Of a stretch of 64,000 nt of DNA, positions 16,657 through 26,309 are shown piece after piece (within the stretch, counting starts at the first letter, position 1; each line of letters starts with the position of its first letter). This DNA comes from Stenomitos frigidus_A (GTDB taxonomy: Bacteria > Cyanobacteriota > Cyanobacteriia > Leptolyngbyales > Leptolyngbyaceae). Under the pieces are notes generated by a model. It was not told the origin of the DNA and searched no databases. It worked only from the letters and a program-made list of their open reading frames with translations. The DNA is taken from positions 124,001 to 188,000 of the forward strand of contig NZ_CAWNSW010000111.1 in assembly GCF_963877135.1 (NCBI RefSeq), written 5' to 3'. The position numbers were made by a program, and so were the translations under genes.

Positions 16657-19600
16657 ATGGTCTCCTCGAATATGACCAGCAATCCATCCAACTATTTTGT
16701 CCATACCCTGCTACGGGCACGCGACTGGCAGCATCGCCCTGAGTTCGATCGAGTCTGTGAGTGGTGGCGCACGGGTGGTCAGGGTGTGTGTGGTCTGGTG
16801 GGCATGGGTGGTGCGGGTAAAACGGCGATTGTCGATCGGCTGTTGCAAGTGCTGCCAGGGGTAATGCTGCCAAACCCCAGGCTACCAAAAGACAACACGC
16901 TACCAGCGCCCAACAGCACCGTTGTCTTTTCCTTCTACGACGCGCCCAATGCCGAAGCGTTTTTTGAGGCGCTGTCGATCTGGCTTTCTGGAGCACCCAA
17001 TGGTGCAACGGCAGTGTCCTACAGCCAACTGATCTTTCGGATGCAGAATGCTGTACCGGGGTTAATTGTGCTGGATGGCTTGGAAAAGGTGCAGGAAGAC
17101 GGGACGCGGGGAATTCTCGGACGGATTGATGCCCCAAATCTACGGGACTTTGTCAATCGGGCAGCAAATGGTTACTTTCCTCGCTTGAGCGTGCTGCTTA
17201 CGACTCGCTTTCCTCTGGCAGATCTCCAGGAAGAGCAGCCCCCGTTCTTTCAATCTATCCCCATTGAGGAAATCGACACCTCGATGGGCATCAATTTGCT
17301 GCGTCAGCGGGGAGTACGAGGACGTGACCTTCAGCTAGAGCACATTGTGAAAGAGTGCGGCTGCCATGCCCTCACGGTCGATCTGGCTGGAGGCTACATC
17401 AAAGAATATGGCAAGGGTGATCCAGATACTCCATTGGCGCTGGGCGCTGCCATCGAGCTAGAGCAAGCGGTGGAGCAAGAACAAGACCCCACTAAGCGCG
17501 CTGTCTTAAAACAGGGGTTTCGCTTTGCCCGCGTTGCTCAGCGCTATCAGGCAGCAATGCTGGAGCATGACCCTGCTGCCCTTGCCCTGCTGGAACGGAT
17601 CTGTCTGTTTCGGTTGGGAGTGGATGCAACAACGCTGGCGGCAATCTTTACTGGGGAAGCGGCGGTGCCGGTGTCGGGGGCAGCGCTGGCGGGGTTAAGC
17701 GCTCAACAGCTCCAGCGTAAGCTCGACTGGCTGGTGCAGATGCGGATTATTGAGGAAACCAGAGTGCAGTCTCGCGATCGCACCACGCGCATCCTGTACA
17801 ACATTCACCCTGCCGTGCGCGATGGTTTTGTGCAGGGCATTGGTCGTGATATTGCCGCCCTTAGCCACCAGGCGATCCGCACCGGGCTGGAAGTCTCCCT
17901 GGGAAAGACTCCTGGCGAAAACCCCTCCGACCCCGCCACCCTAGATCTGCTGGAAGAGATTGTGTATCACGCCATCGCCAGCGGGCAGGTACAGGAGGCA
18001 TATAAAATCCATCGGGATAAGATCGGTGGGCACCAGAACCTGGGCTGGCGGCTGGGTGCTTATGAGCGGGGTGAACGGATTTGCCGTGCCTTTGGCGGCG
18101 CACAGTCCCCGGAAACGATTGCTGCGCTGCTGCGAGATCCCCACCGGCTCGCGAAAACGTTCCTCCCCTGCCTCCCCCTGTCCGACGCTGATCGAGCTGT
18201 CTTTATCAACGAATGGGGGCTGTATCTGCAAGCGCTTGGCCGCCTTGATGCCGCTGCCCGCTGCTGCGAAGCTCATATCGACATGCGAATGCGGCAGGAG
18301 AACTGGCAAAACGCCTCGAGGGGAAACCAGAACCTGTCTGGTGTGTGGCTGCTGGCAGGGCGACTGCGGTTGGCACTGGCGAGTGCTGAGGAGGCGTTGC
18401 GCCTGGCAGAGCAAGCTGACAGTAATGAACGTCGCTATCAATCATTTATCCTTCTTAGTCAGTCCCATACTGCGCTGGGGAAACCACGAGAGACGCTCAA
18501 TCACTTTGCAGACTGCCAGCGCCTCTGGGGAACAGCTCCACTGGATAGCAGTTTAGGTAACGCCTACAGTATATTTTTGAGCCTGATGGGTCGTCGGCAG
18601 GAGGCGACCAGGTTTTGTGAAGGCAACAAAAGACGGTGCCGAGACCGATGGGGCGAAGCAGATGAATTTTCCCCCATCGCAGACCTCATTCTTGCTGATT
18701 TGTGGCTCAGCGCTGGAACGGTGCAATCGGCTCGAGATTGCTACCGTCAAGCCTATGACTGGGCGCTGGCGCGAGAGGCGAAGGACGTTTTATGTCGGGC
18801 AGCACTGGTCAAAGCTCGCATTGAGCTGGCAGAAGCCAGGAGTCAGGAGTCAGGAGTGAGGGCAGAACCGTTACAAGCGGCTCAGAATGCCCTTATGGAA
18901 GGGCTAAAGCTTGCGGTTGACTGTGGCTATGGCATCCATCACATTGACCTGCTGCTAGAGCAGACTCACCTGCATCTCTTCCTGGGCAAACCTCAAGCCG
19001 CCCTCGCTGACCTGCACCTTGCCCTTGATGGCGGCATTCCTGCAAACGACCAGATCGGTCAACCCGAACTGCTGGCAGCGCATGACCCAGAGTGCGGCTA
19101 TGCCTGGGGGATTGCCCTCGGTCTGCACCGCCGTGCCGAAGCCCTGCTGCTGCAAGCCGCTCACACACTGGGCACCGATTCCTTTGCTCCCGCTCGGCGC
19201 AAGACATTGCCTGCAACTGTTCAAACCCTGATGACTCAAGCAGAAGCCTGCCTCACCGCTGCCATGATCTGCTGGCACGACCTGCGTGACCCAGAGGTGC
19301 AGGATTCCAATTTTATTCACCCCACCACAGATGAGGCATATAACTATCGCGCTGCTGAAACCTACCGGGTGCTAAACGATTTGCAGGGCGGGTTGCTGAC
19401 CCAATATCCCCTCCCCTCCCGTACAGACACCACTACCCCGGAGCCGCTCTCTCCCTCAGAATTGCTCATGACGAAACGCTTCAATGTTGCCCTGTCTTTT
19501 CCGGGTGAACATCGCCCCTTTGTTGCCGCGATTGCCGATGTGCTAGCCCAAACCCTGACAAAGCCCAGAGTCTTCTACGATCGTTTCTACGAAGCCGAAC

Positions 19601-19896
19601 TCGCACGCCCCAATCTCGACATCTATCTGCAACGCATCTACCCCGACGATGCTGACTTGATTGTGGTATTCCTCTGCGAAGACTACAACAACAAAGAATG
19701 GTGCCATTTGGAAGCCCGCGCCATCCGCGACCTGATCAAGCAGCGGCGGGATGAGGAGATTATGTTTGTCCGTGTAGATAATGGCAAGGTCGATGGAGTG
19801 TTCTCCGTCGATGGCTACGTCAATGCCCACGATCGACCTGCTAGTGAGATTGCCCAGTTAATTTGTGAGAGACTGCAACGGGTTCAGGCTGGGTGA
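16657..19896 (+). CDS. STAND NTPase with TPR-like region and C-terminal TIR domain (NLR-like)
   Basis: From ATG at 16657 the protein has 1079 residues; the frame is open further upstream to 16498 but through a hairpin repeat. The N-terminal NTPase has Walker A GMGGAGKT (49-56) and Walker B LIVLDG (Asp140), then TTRF as a sensor-like motif near 188, typical of NB-ARC/STAND ATPases. Residues about 480-900 are helical with TPR-like spacing. The C-terminus from about 940 is a TIR domain: RFNVALSFPGEHRPFV opens it and YNNKEWCHLEARAI holds the catalytic Glu (E1019 in WCxxE). TIR domains of this kind cleave NAD or make nucleotide signals. The architecture fits an anti-phage NLR-like protein that oligomerises on a trigger; the trigger is unknown. 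No partner gene is adjacent. A 21-bp AGGAGTC repeat is inserted in frame at 18838. Confidence 0.9.
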   Translation: MVSSNMTSNPSNYFVHTLLRARDWQHRPEFDRVCEWWRTGGQGVCGLVGMGGAGKTAIVDRLLQVLPGVMLPNPRLPKDNTLPAPNSTVVFSFYDAPNAEAFFEALSIWLSGAPNGATAVSYSQLIFRMQNAVPGLIVLDGLEKVQEDGTRGILGRIDAPNLRDFVNRAANGYFPRLSVLLTTRFPLADLQEEQPPFFQSIPIEEIDTSMGINLLRQRGVRGRDLQLEHIVKECGCHALTVDLAGGYIKEYGKGDPDTPLALGAAIELEQAVEQEQDPTKRAVLKQGFRFARVAQRYQAAMLEHDPAALALLERICLFRLGVDATTLAAIFTGEAAVPVSGAALAGLSAQQLQRKLDWLVQMRIIEETRVQSRDRTTRILYNIHPAVRDGFVQGIGRDIAALSHQAIRTGLEVSLGKTPGENPSDPATLDLLEEIVYHAIASGQVQEAYKIHRDKIGGHQNLGWRLGAYERGERICRAFGGAQSPETIAALLRDPHRLAKTFLPCLPLSDADRAVFINEWGLYLQALGRLDAAARCCEAHIDMRMRQENWQNASRGNQNLSGVWLLAGRLRLALASAEEALRLAEQADSNERRYQSFILLSQSHTALGKPRETLNHFADCQRLWGTAPLDSSLGNAYSIFLSLMGRRQEATRFCEGNKRRCRDRWGEADEFSPIADLILADLWLSAGTVQSARDCYRQAYDWALAREAKDVLCRAALVKARIELAEARSQESGVRAEPLQAAQNALMEGLKLAVDCGYGIHHIDLLLEQTHLHLFLGKPQAALADLHLALDGGIPANDQIGQPELLAAHDPECGYAWGIALGLHRRAEALLLQAAHTLGTDSFAPARRKTLPATVQTLMTQAEACLTAAMICWHDLRDPEVQDSNFIHPTTDEAYNYRAAETYRVLNDLQGGLLTQYPLPSRTDTTTPEPLSPSELLMTKRFNVALSFPGEHRPFVAAIADVLAQTLTKPRVFYDRFYEAELARPNLDIYLQRIYPDDADLIVVFLCEDYNNKEWCHLEARAIRDLIKQRRDEEIMFVRVDNGKVDGVFSVDGYVNAHDRPASEIAQLICERLQRVQAG

Positions 19897-20038
19897 AAAA
19901 CAACAATGCTGATCACCTACACAGTTGTGGTAAGAGGGCGAAGGGATAAGCAGTAGGCTCTTAAATTAGGACTGGAATAGAAATCAAACGCTTGACAGGC
20001 AAAGCGCTGCTTTCATCCTTTATCCCTTATCCTTCTAC

Positions 20039-22933
20039 TCAAAACTCCCCTTCCAACGCGGGAATGCAGCGTTCGCAGAGTAGCGGATGTTCAGCCGATT
20101 CGCCAACGTGGGTGGAGTAGTTCCAGCAGCGATCGCACTTTTTGCCATCCGCATCAACCACACCGATTTGGAGAGCATTGGCTTGAGCGCTGTATTTCAA
20201 GCCCTCTAAACGTTCCGTCGAGTCTAAGAGTTCGACTTGAGACGTGAGGAACAGGTAGCGTAGCTCATCCACACCGTTGCCGCTCAAGCTATCGGCAGGA
20301 TTGAGTGCTTGCAGGGTTTGCTTGAGTTCTGCATCAGCCGTATACAGCAGCAGCTTGGCTTCCAGGGAAGAGCCGATCGCTTTGTCGGCGCGGGCTTTTT
20401 CCAGCACCTTGTTGACCTCATCGCGGCTTTGGGCGAGGGTTTGCCATTTTGTAGCTAACTCTGGTGCGCGCCACTGATCCTCTAGCGTGACCCATCCCGC
20501 CTGAAAGACAGACTTGTGCGGTGTGGCGTAGGGCAGCGCTTGCCAGATATCTTCTGCCATGTGGGAAAGGACGGGCGCGATCGCTTTTGCCAAGTTTTCG
20601 AGGGCGATCGCCAGAACGGTTTGGCAACTGCGACGACGGGGAGAATCGACCGCGCTGATGTAGAGCCGATCCTTGGCGCTATCCAGATAGAAGTTGGACA
20701 GATCCACGACACAGAAATTTAGTACCGTTTGGAAGAAGCGGAAGAACTGGAAGCTGTCGAAGGCATCCGTGACTTCGCTGAACACTTCGGTGATGCGATG
20801 GAGAAGGTAGCGATCGAGTTCTGGCAGTTGCTCATAAGGAACCGCATTTTTAGCTGGATCAAAATCATGCAGGTTGCCCAGCAAAAACCTTGCTGTGTTG
20901 CGGATCTTACGATAGACATCCGCCATCTGCTTGAGGACGGTTTTGCCCAGGCGCATGTCTGACGAATAATCCACCGAAGACACCCACAGCCGTAGGACAT
21001 CTGCCCCATAGGGTGGTTCTTCCTTCTGGTTTTTGCCGCCCTTGATGATGACCGTTGGATCAACGACATTGCCAAGAGACTTGCTCATCTTGTAGCCCTG
21101 CTCATCCAGCACAAAGCCGTGAGTCAGCACGGTTTTATAAGGCGCACAACCATTCACTGCCACACTGGTCAGCAGACTGGACTGAAACCAGCCGCGATGT
21201 TGGTCAGAGCCTTCTAGATAGATGTCAGCGGGGTACTTCAACTCGGAGCGTTGCTCTGCGACGGCTGCCCAGGAGGAACCGGAGTCGAACCACACGTCCA
21301 TCGTGTCGGTGCCTTTGCGGTAGGTGTGTCCGTTATTGCGGTAAGACTCTGGCAGCAGTGCTTCGACGGGCAGTTCCCACCAGGCATCGGAACCCTTCTC
21401 AGCCACGATCGCCTGTGCAAACGCGATCGTCTCCTGGGTCAGCAATGGCTCTCCTGTCGCTTCGTCGTAGAATACAGGAATGGGAACGCCCCAACTGCGC
21501 TGGCGGGAGATACACCAGTCCGACCGCTCCACCACCATTGACGTGATGCGGTTCTCGCTCTGCGCAGGAATCCAGCGTACGCCAGCGATCACGTCCAGTG
21601 CGCGATCGCGGAAGCCCTCGACAGAGGCAAACCACTGTTCTGTCGCTCGAAAGATGGTCGGCTTTTTGGTGCGCCAGTCGTAAGGATATTTGTGGACGTA
21701 GGGTTCTTCTTTCAGCAGCGATCGTGCCTCTTGAAGTGCCGCAATCACCGCCGTATTGCCGTCGCCCAGCACATTCAAGCCAGCAAACGGCCCCGCTTCG
21801 TCGGTGAAGTTGCCGTCGTCATCGACAGGTGCGAGGATGGGCAAGCCGTAGCGTTGACCAACAATATAGTCATCCTGACCATGACCGGGAGCGGTGTGGA
21901 CTAAACCTGTACCCGCTTCTGTGGTGACGTAATCGCCGCCGATGACGATCTCGCTGCGACGGTCAAAGAGGGGATGCTGGTAGGTCGTATGCTCCAGCGT
22001 TCTGCCCACCATTGTTGCCTGGACAGTCAGCGTGGTGCCCAGGATTTCTGAGAGGCGATCGACCAGATCCTTCGCGACGATCAAATACTTAAAGCGACCA
22101 GGAGCGTTTTCACCCACTTCTACGACCGCGTAGATCAGCTCTGGGTTGACGCTTACGGCTAAGTTGGCAGGGATCGTCCAGGGAGTCGTCGTCCAGATGG
22201 CAACGCCCAGTTCGCCCGTACCCATAAAGGAATCGAGCCCCATCATCAGCGCGGACGATAGCTGCTTGACCTCGAACGCCGCGTAAAGACTGCGCGAGGT
22301 GTGCCCTTCGGGATACTCTAGCTCTGCCTCTGCCAACGCTGTTTTAGAACTGGGGCTCCAATATACAGGCTTCAAGCCCCTGTAGATATAGCCTTTCAGC
22401 ACCATCTGCCCAAACACACCGATTTGCGCCGCTTCGTATTCGGGCTTCAGGGTCAGGTAGGGATGCTCCCAGTCACCCCACACGCCGTACCGTTTAAAGT
22501 CCTGTCGCTGCTGGTCAACGGTTTTGAGCGCAAACTCTTTTGCTTTCTGGCGTAATTTGAGCGGTGTTAACGCTTTACGCTCCTCAGATTTTAGGGTTTG
22601 CAGCACTTTCAGCTCGATCGGCAACCCGTGACAGTCCCAACCCGGCACATAACGTACCTTCCGACCTTGCAGTAATTGGTACTTGTTGATGACATCCTTC
22701 AACACCTTATTGAGCGCGTGCCCCATGTGCAGCGACCCGTTGGCATACGGTGGGCCATCGTGCAGCACAAACAGCTCGCCCGGATTCTCCTGCGATAGCT
22801 GCTGGTAAAGCTGTTCCTCCTCCCAGAATGCCTGTAGTTCCGGTTCCCGTTTGACCGCATTCGCGCGCATGTCAAAGTTCGTCTTGGGTAAATTAACCGT
22901 GTCTTTATAGGAGCCGGGTTCTGTAACAGTCAT
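20039..22933 (-). CDS. ileS: Isoleucyl-tRNA synthetase
   Basis: A 964-residue class I aminoacyl-tRNA synthetase that charges tRNA-Ile in the cytosol. The HIGH signature appears as GSLHMGHALNK near residue 68 and KMSKS as GYKMSKSLGN near 617. The CP1 editing domain is present between them (TTPWTIPANLAV, then GTGLVHTAPGHGQDDY). The C-terminus has a four-Cys zinc knuckle, CDRCWN...CERC. Length and motif order are as expected for bacterial IleS. It is divergent from the short unknown gene at 23434. Confidence 0.98.
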   Translation of the reverse strand: MTVTEPGSYKDTVNLPKTNFDMRANAVKREPELQAFWEEEQLYQQLSQENPGELFVLHDGPPYANGSLHMGHALNKVLKDVINKYQLLQGRKVRYVPGWDCHGLPIELKVLQTLKSEERKALTPLKLRQKAKEFALKTVDQQRQDFKRYGVWGDWEHPYLTLKPEYEAAQIGVFGQMVLKGYIYRGLKPVYWSPSSKTALAEAELEYPEGHTSRSLYAAFEVKQLSSALMMGLDSFMGTGELGVAIWTTTPWTIPANLAVSVNPELIYAVVEVGENAPGRFKYLIVAKDLVDRLSEILGTTLTVQATMVGRTLEHTTYQHPLFDRRSEIVIGGDYVTTEAGTGLVHTAPGHGQDDYIVGQRYGLPILAPVDDDGNFTDEAGPFAGLNVLGDGNTAVIAALQEARSLLKEEPYVHKYPYDWRTKKPTIFRATEQWFASVEGFRDRALDVIAGVRWIPAQSENRITSMVVERSDWCISRQRSWGVPIPVFYDEATGEPLLTQETIAFAQAIVAEKGSDAWWELPVEALLPESYRNNGHTYRKGTDTMDVWFDSGSSWAAVAEQRSELKYPADIYLEGSDQHRGWFQSSLLTSVAVNGCAPYKTVLTHGFVLDEQGYKMSKSLGNVVDPTVIIKGGKNQKEEPPYGADVLRLWVSSVDYSSDMRLGKTVLKQMADVYRKIRNTARFLLGNLHDFDPAKNAVPYEQLPELDRYLLHRITEVFSEVTDAFDSFQFFRFFQTVLNFCVVDLSNFYLDSAKDRLYISAVDSPRRRSCQTVLAIALENLAKAIAPVLSHMAEDIWQALPYATPHKSVFQAGWVTLEDQWRAPELATKWQTLAQSRDEVNKVLEKARADKAIGSSLEAKLLLYTADAELKQTLQALNPADSLSGNGVDELRYLFLTSQVELLDSTERLEGLKYSAQANALQIGVVDADGKKCDRCWNYSTHVGESAEHPLLCERCIPALEGEF

Positions 22934-23433
22934 GGAGGCGTAGGGGTTAAGGAATAGGGTGTGAGTGGTTGTAGTATATGTAGTATAGCAATGCTGCGCT
23001 TAGCGGTGGGTTAGTAGGGTATGGTTTGCCCCCTGCTGAACGGCTGCGATGCATCATGGTTAATCAGCTATCTGAAGCTTTAAGTCTAGCGAATTGCGGT
23101 ACTAGCAATTTGGTGAATGCTTGAGTCAGCGTGCGATCGTCTGTGGCGGCGACCGACTGATGCCCCACGACTGAGGGCGATCGCACACTGCTGCTTGTGG
23201 CACTCCCGCTTTGAAGCGTGATGGCATCAGGAGGAGAAGCGATGGCTGGATGCAAGCCGCAGGCTCCAACGGCATCGTTGCCTGAAGCAACTCGATTTTT
23301 GCGCAAGCCCTGACATTTAATAAATTTCATTTCGCTTGGTGTGAAGTCACAGGTGTTTACCATCACATCTGCTTAGGATTGATCCCAGAAACGTCAGTTT
23401 TCTGAATTAAGCATTGTTTCAAGATGAAGAACT
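22934..23433. other. Intergenic region upstream of ileS
   Basis: This 500-bp stretch should hold the ileS promoter on the minus strand. It contains HIP1-type sites and the segment GATGGCTGGATGCAAGCCGC..., which looks repetitive. A 100-codon minus frame at 23064-23366 (MMVNTCDFTPSEM...) has a composition unlike the neighbouring genes; I do not call it. Confidence 0.35.
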
Positions 23434-23640
23434 ATGACCCAGCTTGAGTTAGCGCAGTGCCTACATTTGGCTAAAACACTTGATTTGATTGTGTCGAGTC
23501 GCATGATTAACGGAGTCTTGTACGTCTACGATGCCGCTGGGCAAAAGAGACCGTGGGACAGCTTTATCTCCGATTACCCAATAGAGCGGCTGAAGGCGAT
23601 GATCGATCGCCTTCAGATGCGCCTCAAAACAGCCAGCTAA
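23434..23640 (+). CDS. Small conserved-looking protein of unknown function
   Basis: A 68-residue protein starting MTQLELAQCLHLAKTLDLIV. It has a helix-strand-helix look (SRMINGVLYVYDAAG as beta hairpin, then IERLKAMIDRLQMRLKTAS as amphipathic helix). There is no membrane segment. Codon use and the regular amphipathic pattern support a real gene. Its stop overlaps the stop of pheS on the other strand by four bases. Function unknown. Confidence 0.65.
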   Translation: MTQLELAQCLHLAKTLDLIVSSRMINGVLYVYDAAGQKRPWDSFISDYPIERLKAMIDRLQMRLKTAS

Positions 23641-24638
23641 AACTGTTGTAGAAAGCGCAAGTCGCTGGTATAAAGGCGGCGAATATCATCAATCTGGTGC
23701 AGTACCATTGCCAAGCGTTCGACGCCCATACCAGCCGCAAAACCAGTGTAAACTTCAGGGTCATAACCAACGGCTTTCAAAACATTGGGGTCTACCATAC
23801 CGCAGCCCATAATCTCCAGCCAACGCCCCTTCCACTGCACATCCACCTCGGCGGACGGCTCTGTGAAGGGGAAGAAGCTGGGACGAAAGCGAATTGGGAC
23901 TTCGCCAAATAATTGTTCCAAAAAGACTTTGATCGTACCCTTCAAGTCGGTGAAGGTTAGCCCTTCATCCACTGCCAGGATTTCGACCTGGTGAAACACC
24001 GCAGAATGGGTTGCATCGACCGTATCCCGCCGATAGCAGCGTCCCGGCATGACAATACGCACAGGCGGCTCATTGGTCTCCATATAGCGAATTTGCACAG
24101 AAGATGTGTGTGTTCGCATAATGTTACCGTCTGGCAGGTACAGCGTGTCTTGCATGTCGCGCGCGGGATGGTCGTGCAGGAAGTTCAACGCCTCGAAGTT
24201 GTAGTAGTCCGTCTCCATTTCTGGACCTTCGGCAACGGTGTAACCCAGGCCGACAAAAATATCCGTCACTCGATCCATCATGCCGTTGATCGGATGAATG
24301 CGCCCTTGGGGTCGATACACTCCCGACATGGTGATATCTAGCGTTTCTGCTTCAAGCTGTGCCTGGATTTGAGCCGCTTGTAAGGCAGTGCGACGACGAT
24401 CGAGGTCGCTTTGAATCGCTTCCTTCACCTCATTTGCCAAAGCCCCAATACGGGGACGATCGGCCGCGTCAAGCTTTGCCATCCCGCCCAAAACCTGGGG
24501 GATTGGTCCTTTTTTGCCCAAATACTTCACCCGAAGCTGTTCCAGTTGCTCAAGCGAGTCGGTCGCTGCCAGAGCCTGTTGCGCTTCTTGTCGAATGGAT
24601 TCTAATTGCGCTGCGAGTTCTTGAAGCTGAACAGTCAT
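23637..24638 (-). CDS. pheS: Phenylalanyl-tRNA synthetase alpha subunit
   Basis: A 333-residue class II synthetase catalytic subunit, partner of PheT (not in this window). The N-terminal coiled-coil region (about residues 1-85) binds tRNA; then PRGRIHPI-type start of the catalytic domain (PQGRIHPINGMMDRV), motif 2 in HTSSVQIRYME...PGRCYRRDTVDATHS, and motif 3 in GFAAGMGVERLAMVLHQIDDIR. All class II motifs are intact. A run of GGTTGTT-like 7-mers lies just upstream of its start (about 24650-24690). Confidence 0.98.
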   Translation of the reverse strand: MTVQLQELAAQLESIRQEAQQALAATDSLEQLEQLRVKYLGKKGPIPQVLGGMAKLDAADRPRIGALANEVKEAIQSDLDRRRTALQAAQIQAQLEAETLDITMSGVYRPQGRIHPINGMMDRVTDIFVGLGYTVAEGPEMETDYYNFEALNFLHDHPARDMQDTLYLPDGNIMRTHTSSVQIRYMETNEPPVRIVMPGRCYRRDTVDATHSAVFHQVEILAVDEGLTFTDLKGTIKVFLEQLFGEVPIRFRPSFFPFTEPSAEVDVQWKGRWLEIMGCGMVDPNVLKAVGYDPEVYTGFAAGMGVERLAMVLHQIDDIRRLYTSDLRFLQQF

Positions 24639-24882
24639 ACTAATGAAGTTGTTGGTTGTTGGTTGCTGGTTGTTCGTTGCTGTTCGAAGCCAGAGGTCGA
24701 TCGCACGACGAACAACTAATTACTTTCCAAGCCCGAAGAGTTGAATAAGATCTGGATCGGGAACGCAAGCTCTGATGCAGCTTATTCCACTGCACCCATC
24801 CTTCAGTTTAGTCGCTGAGTGGAGGCATAAGCGATCGCTCCCAAAAATCCCCACTTTCCATTCCCCATTCCCCGACCAATCA

Positions 24883-25689
24883 ATGAAACTACTCATCAGC
24901 AACGATGACGGCATTTTCGCTCTGGGTATTCGCTCACTCGCGAACCGTCTAGCAAACGCAGGGCATCAGGTGACGGTTGTGTGTCCCGATCGAGAGCGAT
25001 CGGCAACCGGGCACGGGCTCACACTGCATCAGCCGATTCGCGCCGATCGTGTCGAGTCGGTGTTCCATCCCAACGTCAAAGCCTGGGCTTGTTCCGGCAC
25101 ACCCTCAGACTGCGTGAAGCTAGCGCTTTGGGCGTTATTGGACAGCCCTCCCGATTTAGTGCTGTCTGGGATTAATCATGGGTCTAACCTCGGTACAGAT
25201 GTGCTGTACTCTGGCACCGTATCGGCAGCGATGGAGGGAGTGATTGAAGGTATTCCCAGCATTGCCTTTAGCTTGGCTAGCTTTGTGTCATCCGAGTTTC
25301 AGCCTGCTGCTGCGTTTGCCGAATCGTTGGTGGCTCAACTGGCTCAACAACCGCTGCCTGAGCTACTGCTATTGAACGTGAATGTGCCTGCTGTGGAAGC
25401 AGAGGCGATCGCGGGAGTTAAAGTGACTCGCCAGGGCATTCGCCGTTACATTGATGTCTTTGAAAAGCGACTAGACCCACGTGGCAAGACTTACTACTGG
25501 CTGGCTGGTGAACTGTTGGAGGACGTGAATGATGCCCCTGAGTCAACCGAACACGCTCCAACGGATGTCCAGGCCATTCGTCACAATTACATCACGCTGA
25601 CCCCTTTACAGTACAACTTGACTGCCGCCTCTGGGCTGAAAAGCTTGAAGGACTGGAAATTTGATCTCCCCGTTGAGTATGCTAAATAA
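24883..25689 (+). CDS. surE: 5'/3'-nucleotidase SurE
   Basis: The start MKLLISNDDGIFALGI at 24883 matches the family; the frame is open for 36 codons upstream but without homology. The 268-residue protein has the SNDDG metal-binding motif at residues 6-10, VVCPDRERSATGHGLT, GTPSDCVKLAL and SGINHGSNLGTDVLYSGTVSAAMEG, which together form the phosphatase site. SurE removes phosphate from nucleoside monophosphates in the cytosol. It is divergent from pheS. Confidence 0.97.
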   Translation: MKLLISNDDGIFALGIRSLANRLANAGHQVTVVCPDRERSATGHGLTLHQPIRADRVESVFHPNVKAWACSGTPSDCVKLALWALLDSPPDLVLSGINHGSNLGTDVLYSGTVSAAMEGVIEGIPSIAFSLASFVSSEFQPAAAFAESLVAQLAQQPLPELLLLNVNVPAVEAEAIAGVKVTRQGIRRYIDVFEKRLDPRGKTYYWLAGELLEDVNDAPESTEHAPTDVQAIRHNYITLTPLQYNLTAASGLKSLKDWKFDLPVEYAK

Positions 25690-26309
25690 AGGCTGTGGGT
25701 GAACAGTCAGTGGATAGACGCACTCAACGATAAAGTTTTGATAAACAGGCATCGTCGTTAACATAAACTGATGCAAGCGCTTGCAGTGGCAGAGATATGG
25801 CACTGTTATGACCTTATATGAATGCGGATCTTCATCAAGCCAACATTCCTCAGCAGGCTCCAGCAAGCGGACATTAAGCGGCTTCAGGGTGATGTCTATG
25901 CAGTTGAACGATGGCTTATTGAACAGGGTGCCAAATGACAGGAGTCGTGCAGCAATGGTGCCTGACCTGCGGCTAATCGCGACTAAAGATACCACAGTGG
26001 TAGAAAAAACTTGCAGCCCTGATGTGCATCTATGTTACTGAACGGGTACTTTAACTCAAAGCCCTATAAAGGGTAGGGTTAATCTGCCACCATTGCACTG
26101 TTTCCGATTAGCAAACGTTACAACCTTGACGATGAGATCACGGAGTGGTGCGATCGTGATCACTGACAAAGCGGACATTTTTTATAAAGCTGCCTTGAAG
26201 GGGCAAATTGAGTATCGGTTTTAACGTTACGTTCGCCCAGGTTTGGCTTTCTGGCTGCTGAGAAAGGCGCTTTACCTGGAAACTCGATCGAATCTTGCAA
26301 GAAGTACCC
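25690..26309. other. 620-bp intergenic region
   Basis: The stretch between surE and the MBL-fold gene has no long convincing gene. Overlapping frames on both strands (for example 25606-25995 minus) overlap the end of surE and have no recognisable features. One short plus frame at 25822 looks more protein-like and is listed separately. Confidence 0.4.
25822..25938 (+). CDS. Possible 38-residue protein
   Basis: A short frame, MRIFIKPTFLSRLQQADIKR onward, ends in VERWLIEQGAK. The sequence is amphipathic and helical and looks like coding sequence (charged and hydrophobic positions alternate as in a helix pair), unlike the other frames here. There is no strong ribosome-binding site. It could also be a remnant of a longer decayed gene. 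Low confidence. Confidence 0.3.
   Translation: MRIFIKPTFLSRLQQADIKRLQGDVYAVERWLIEQGAK

Noticed and set aside
23064..23366. 100-codon minus frame upstream of ileS
   Set aside because: Composition and lack of motif suggest chance; part of it covers repeat-like DNA.
25606..25995. 129-codon minus frame
   Set aside because: It overlaps the 3' end of surE and has no family features.
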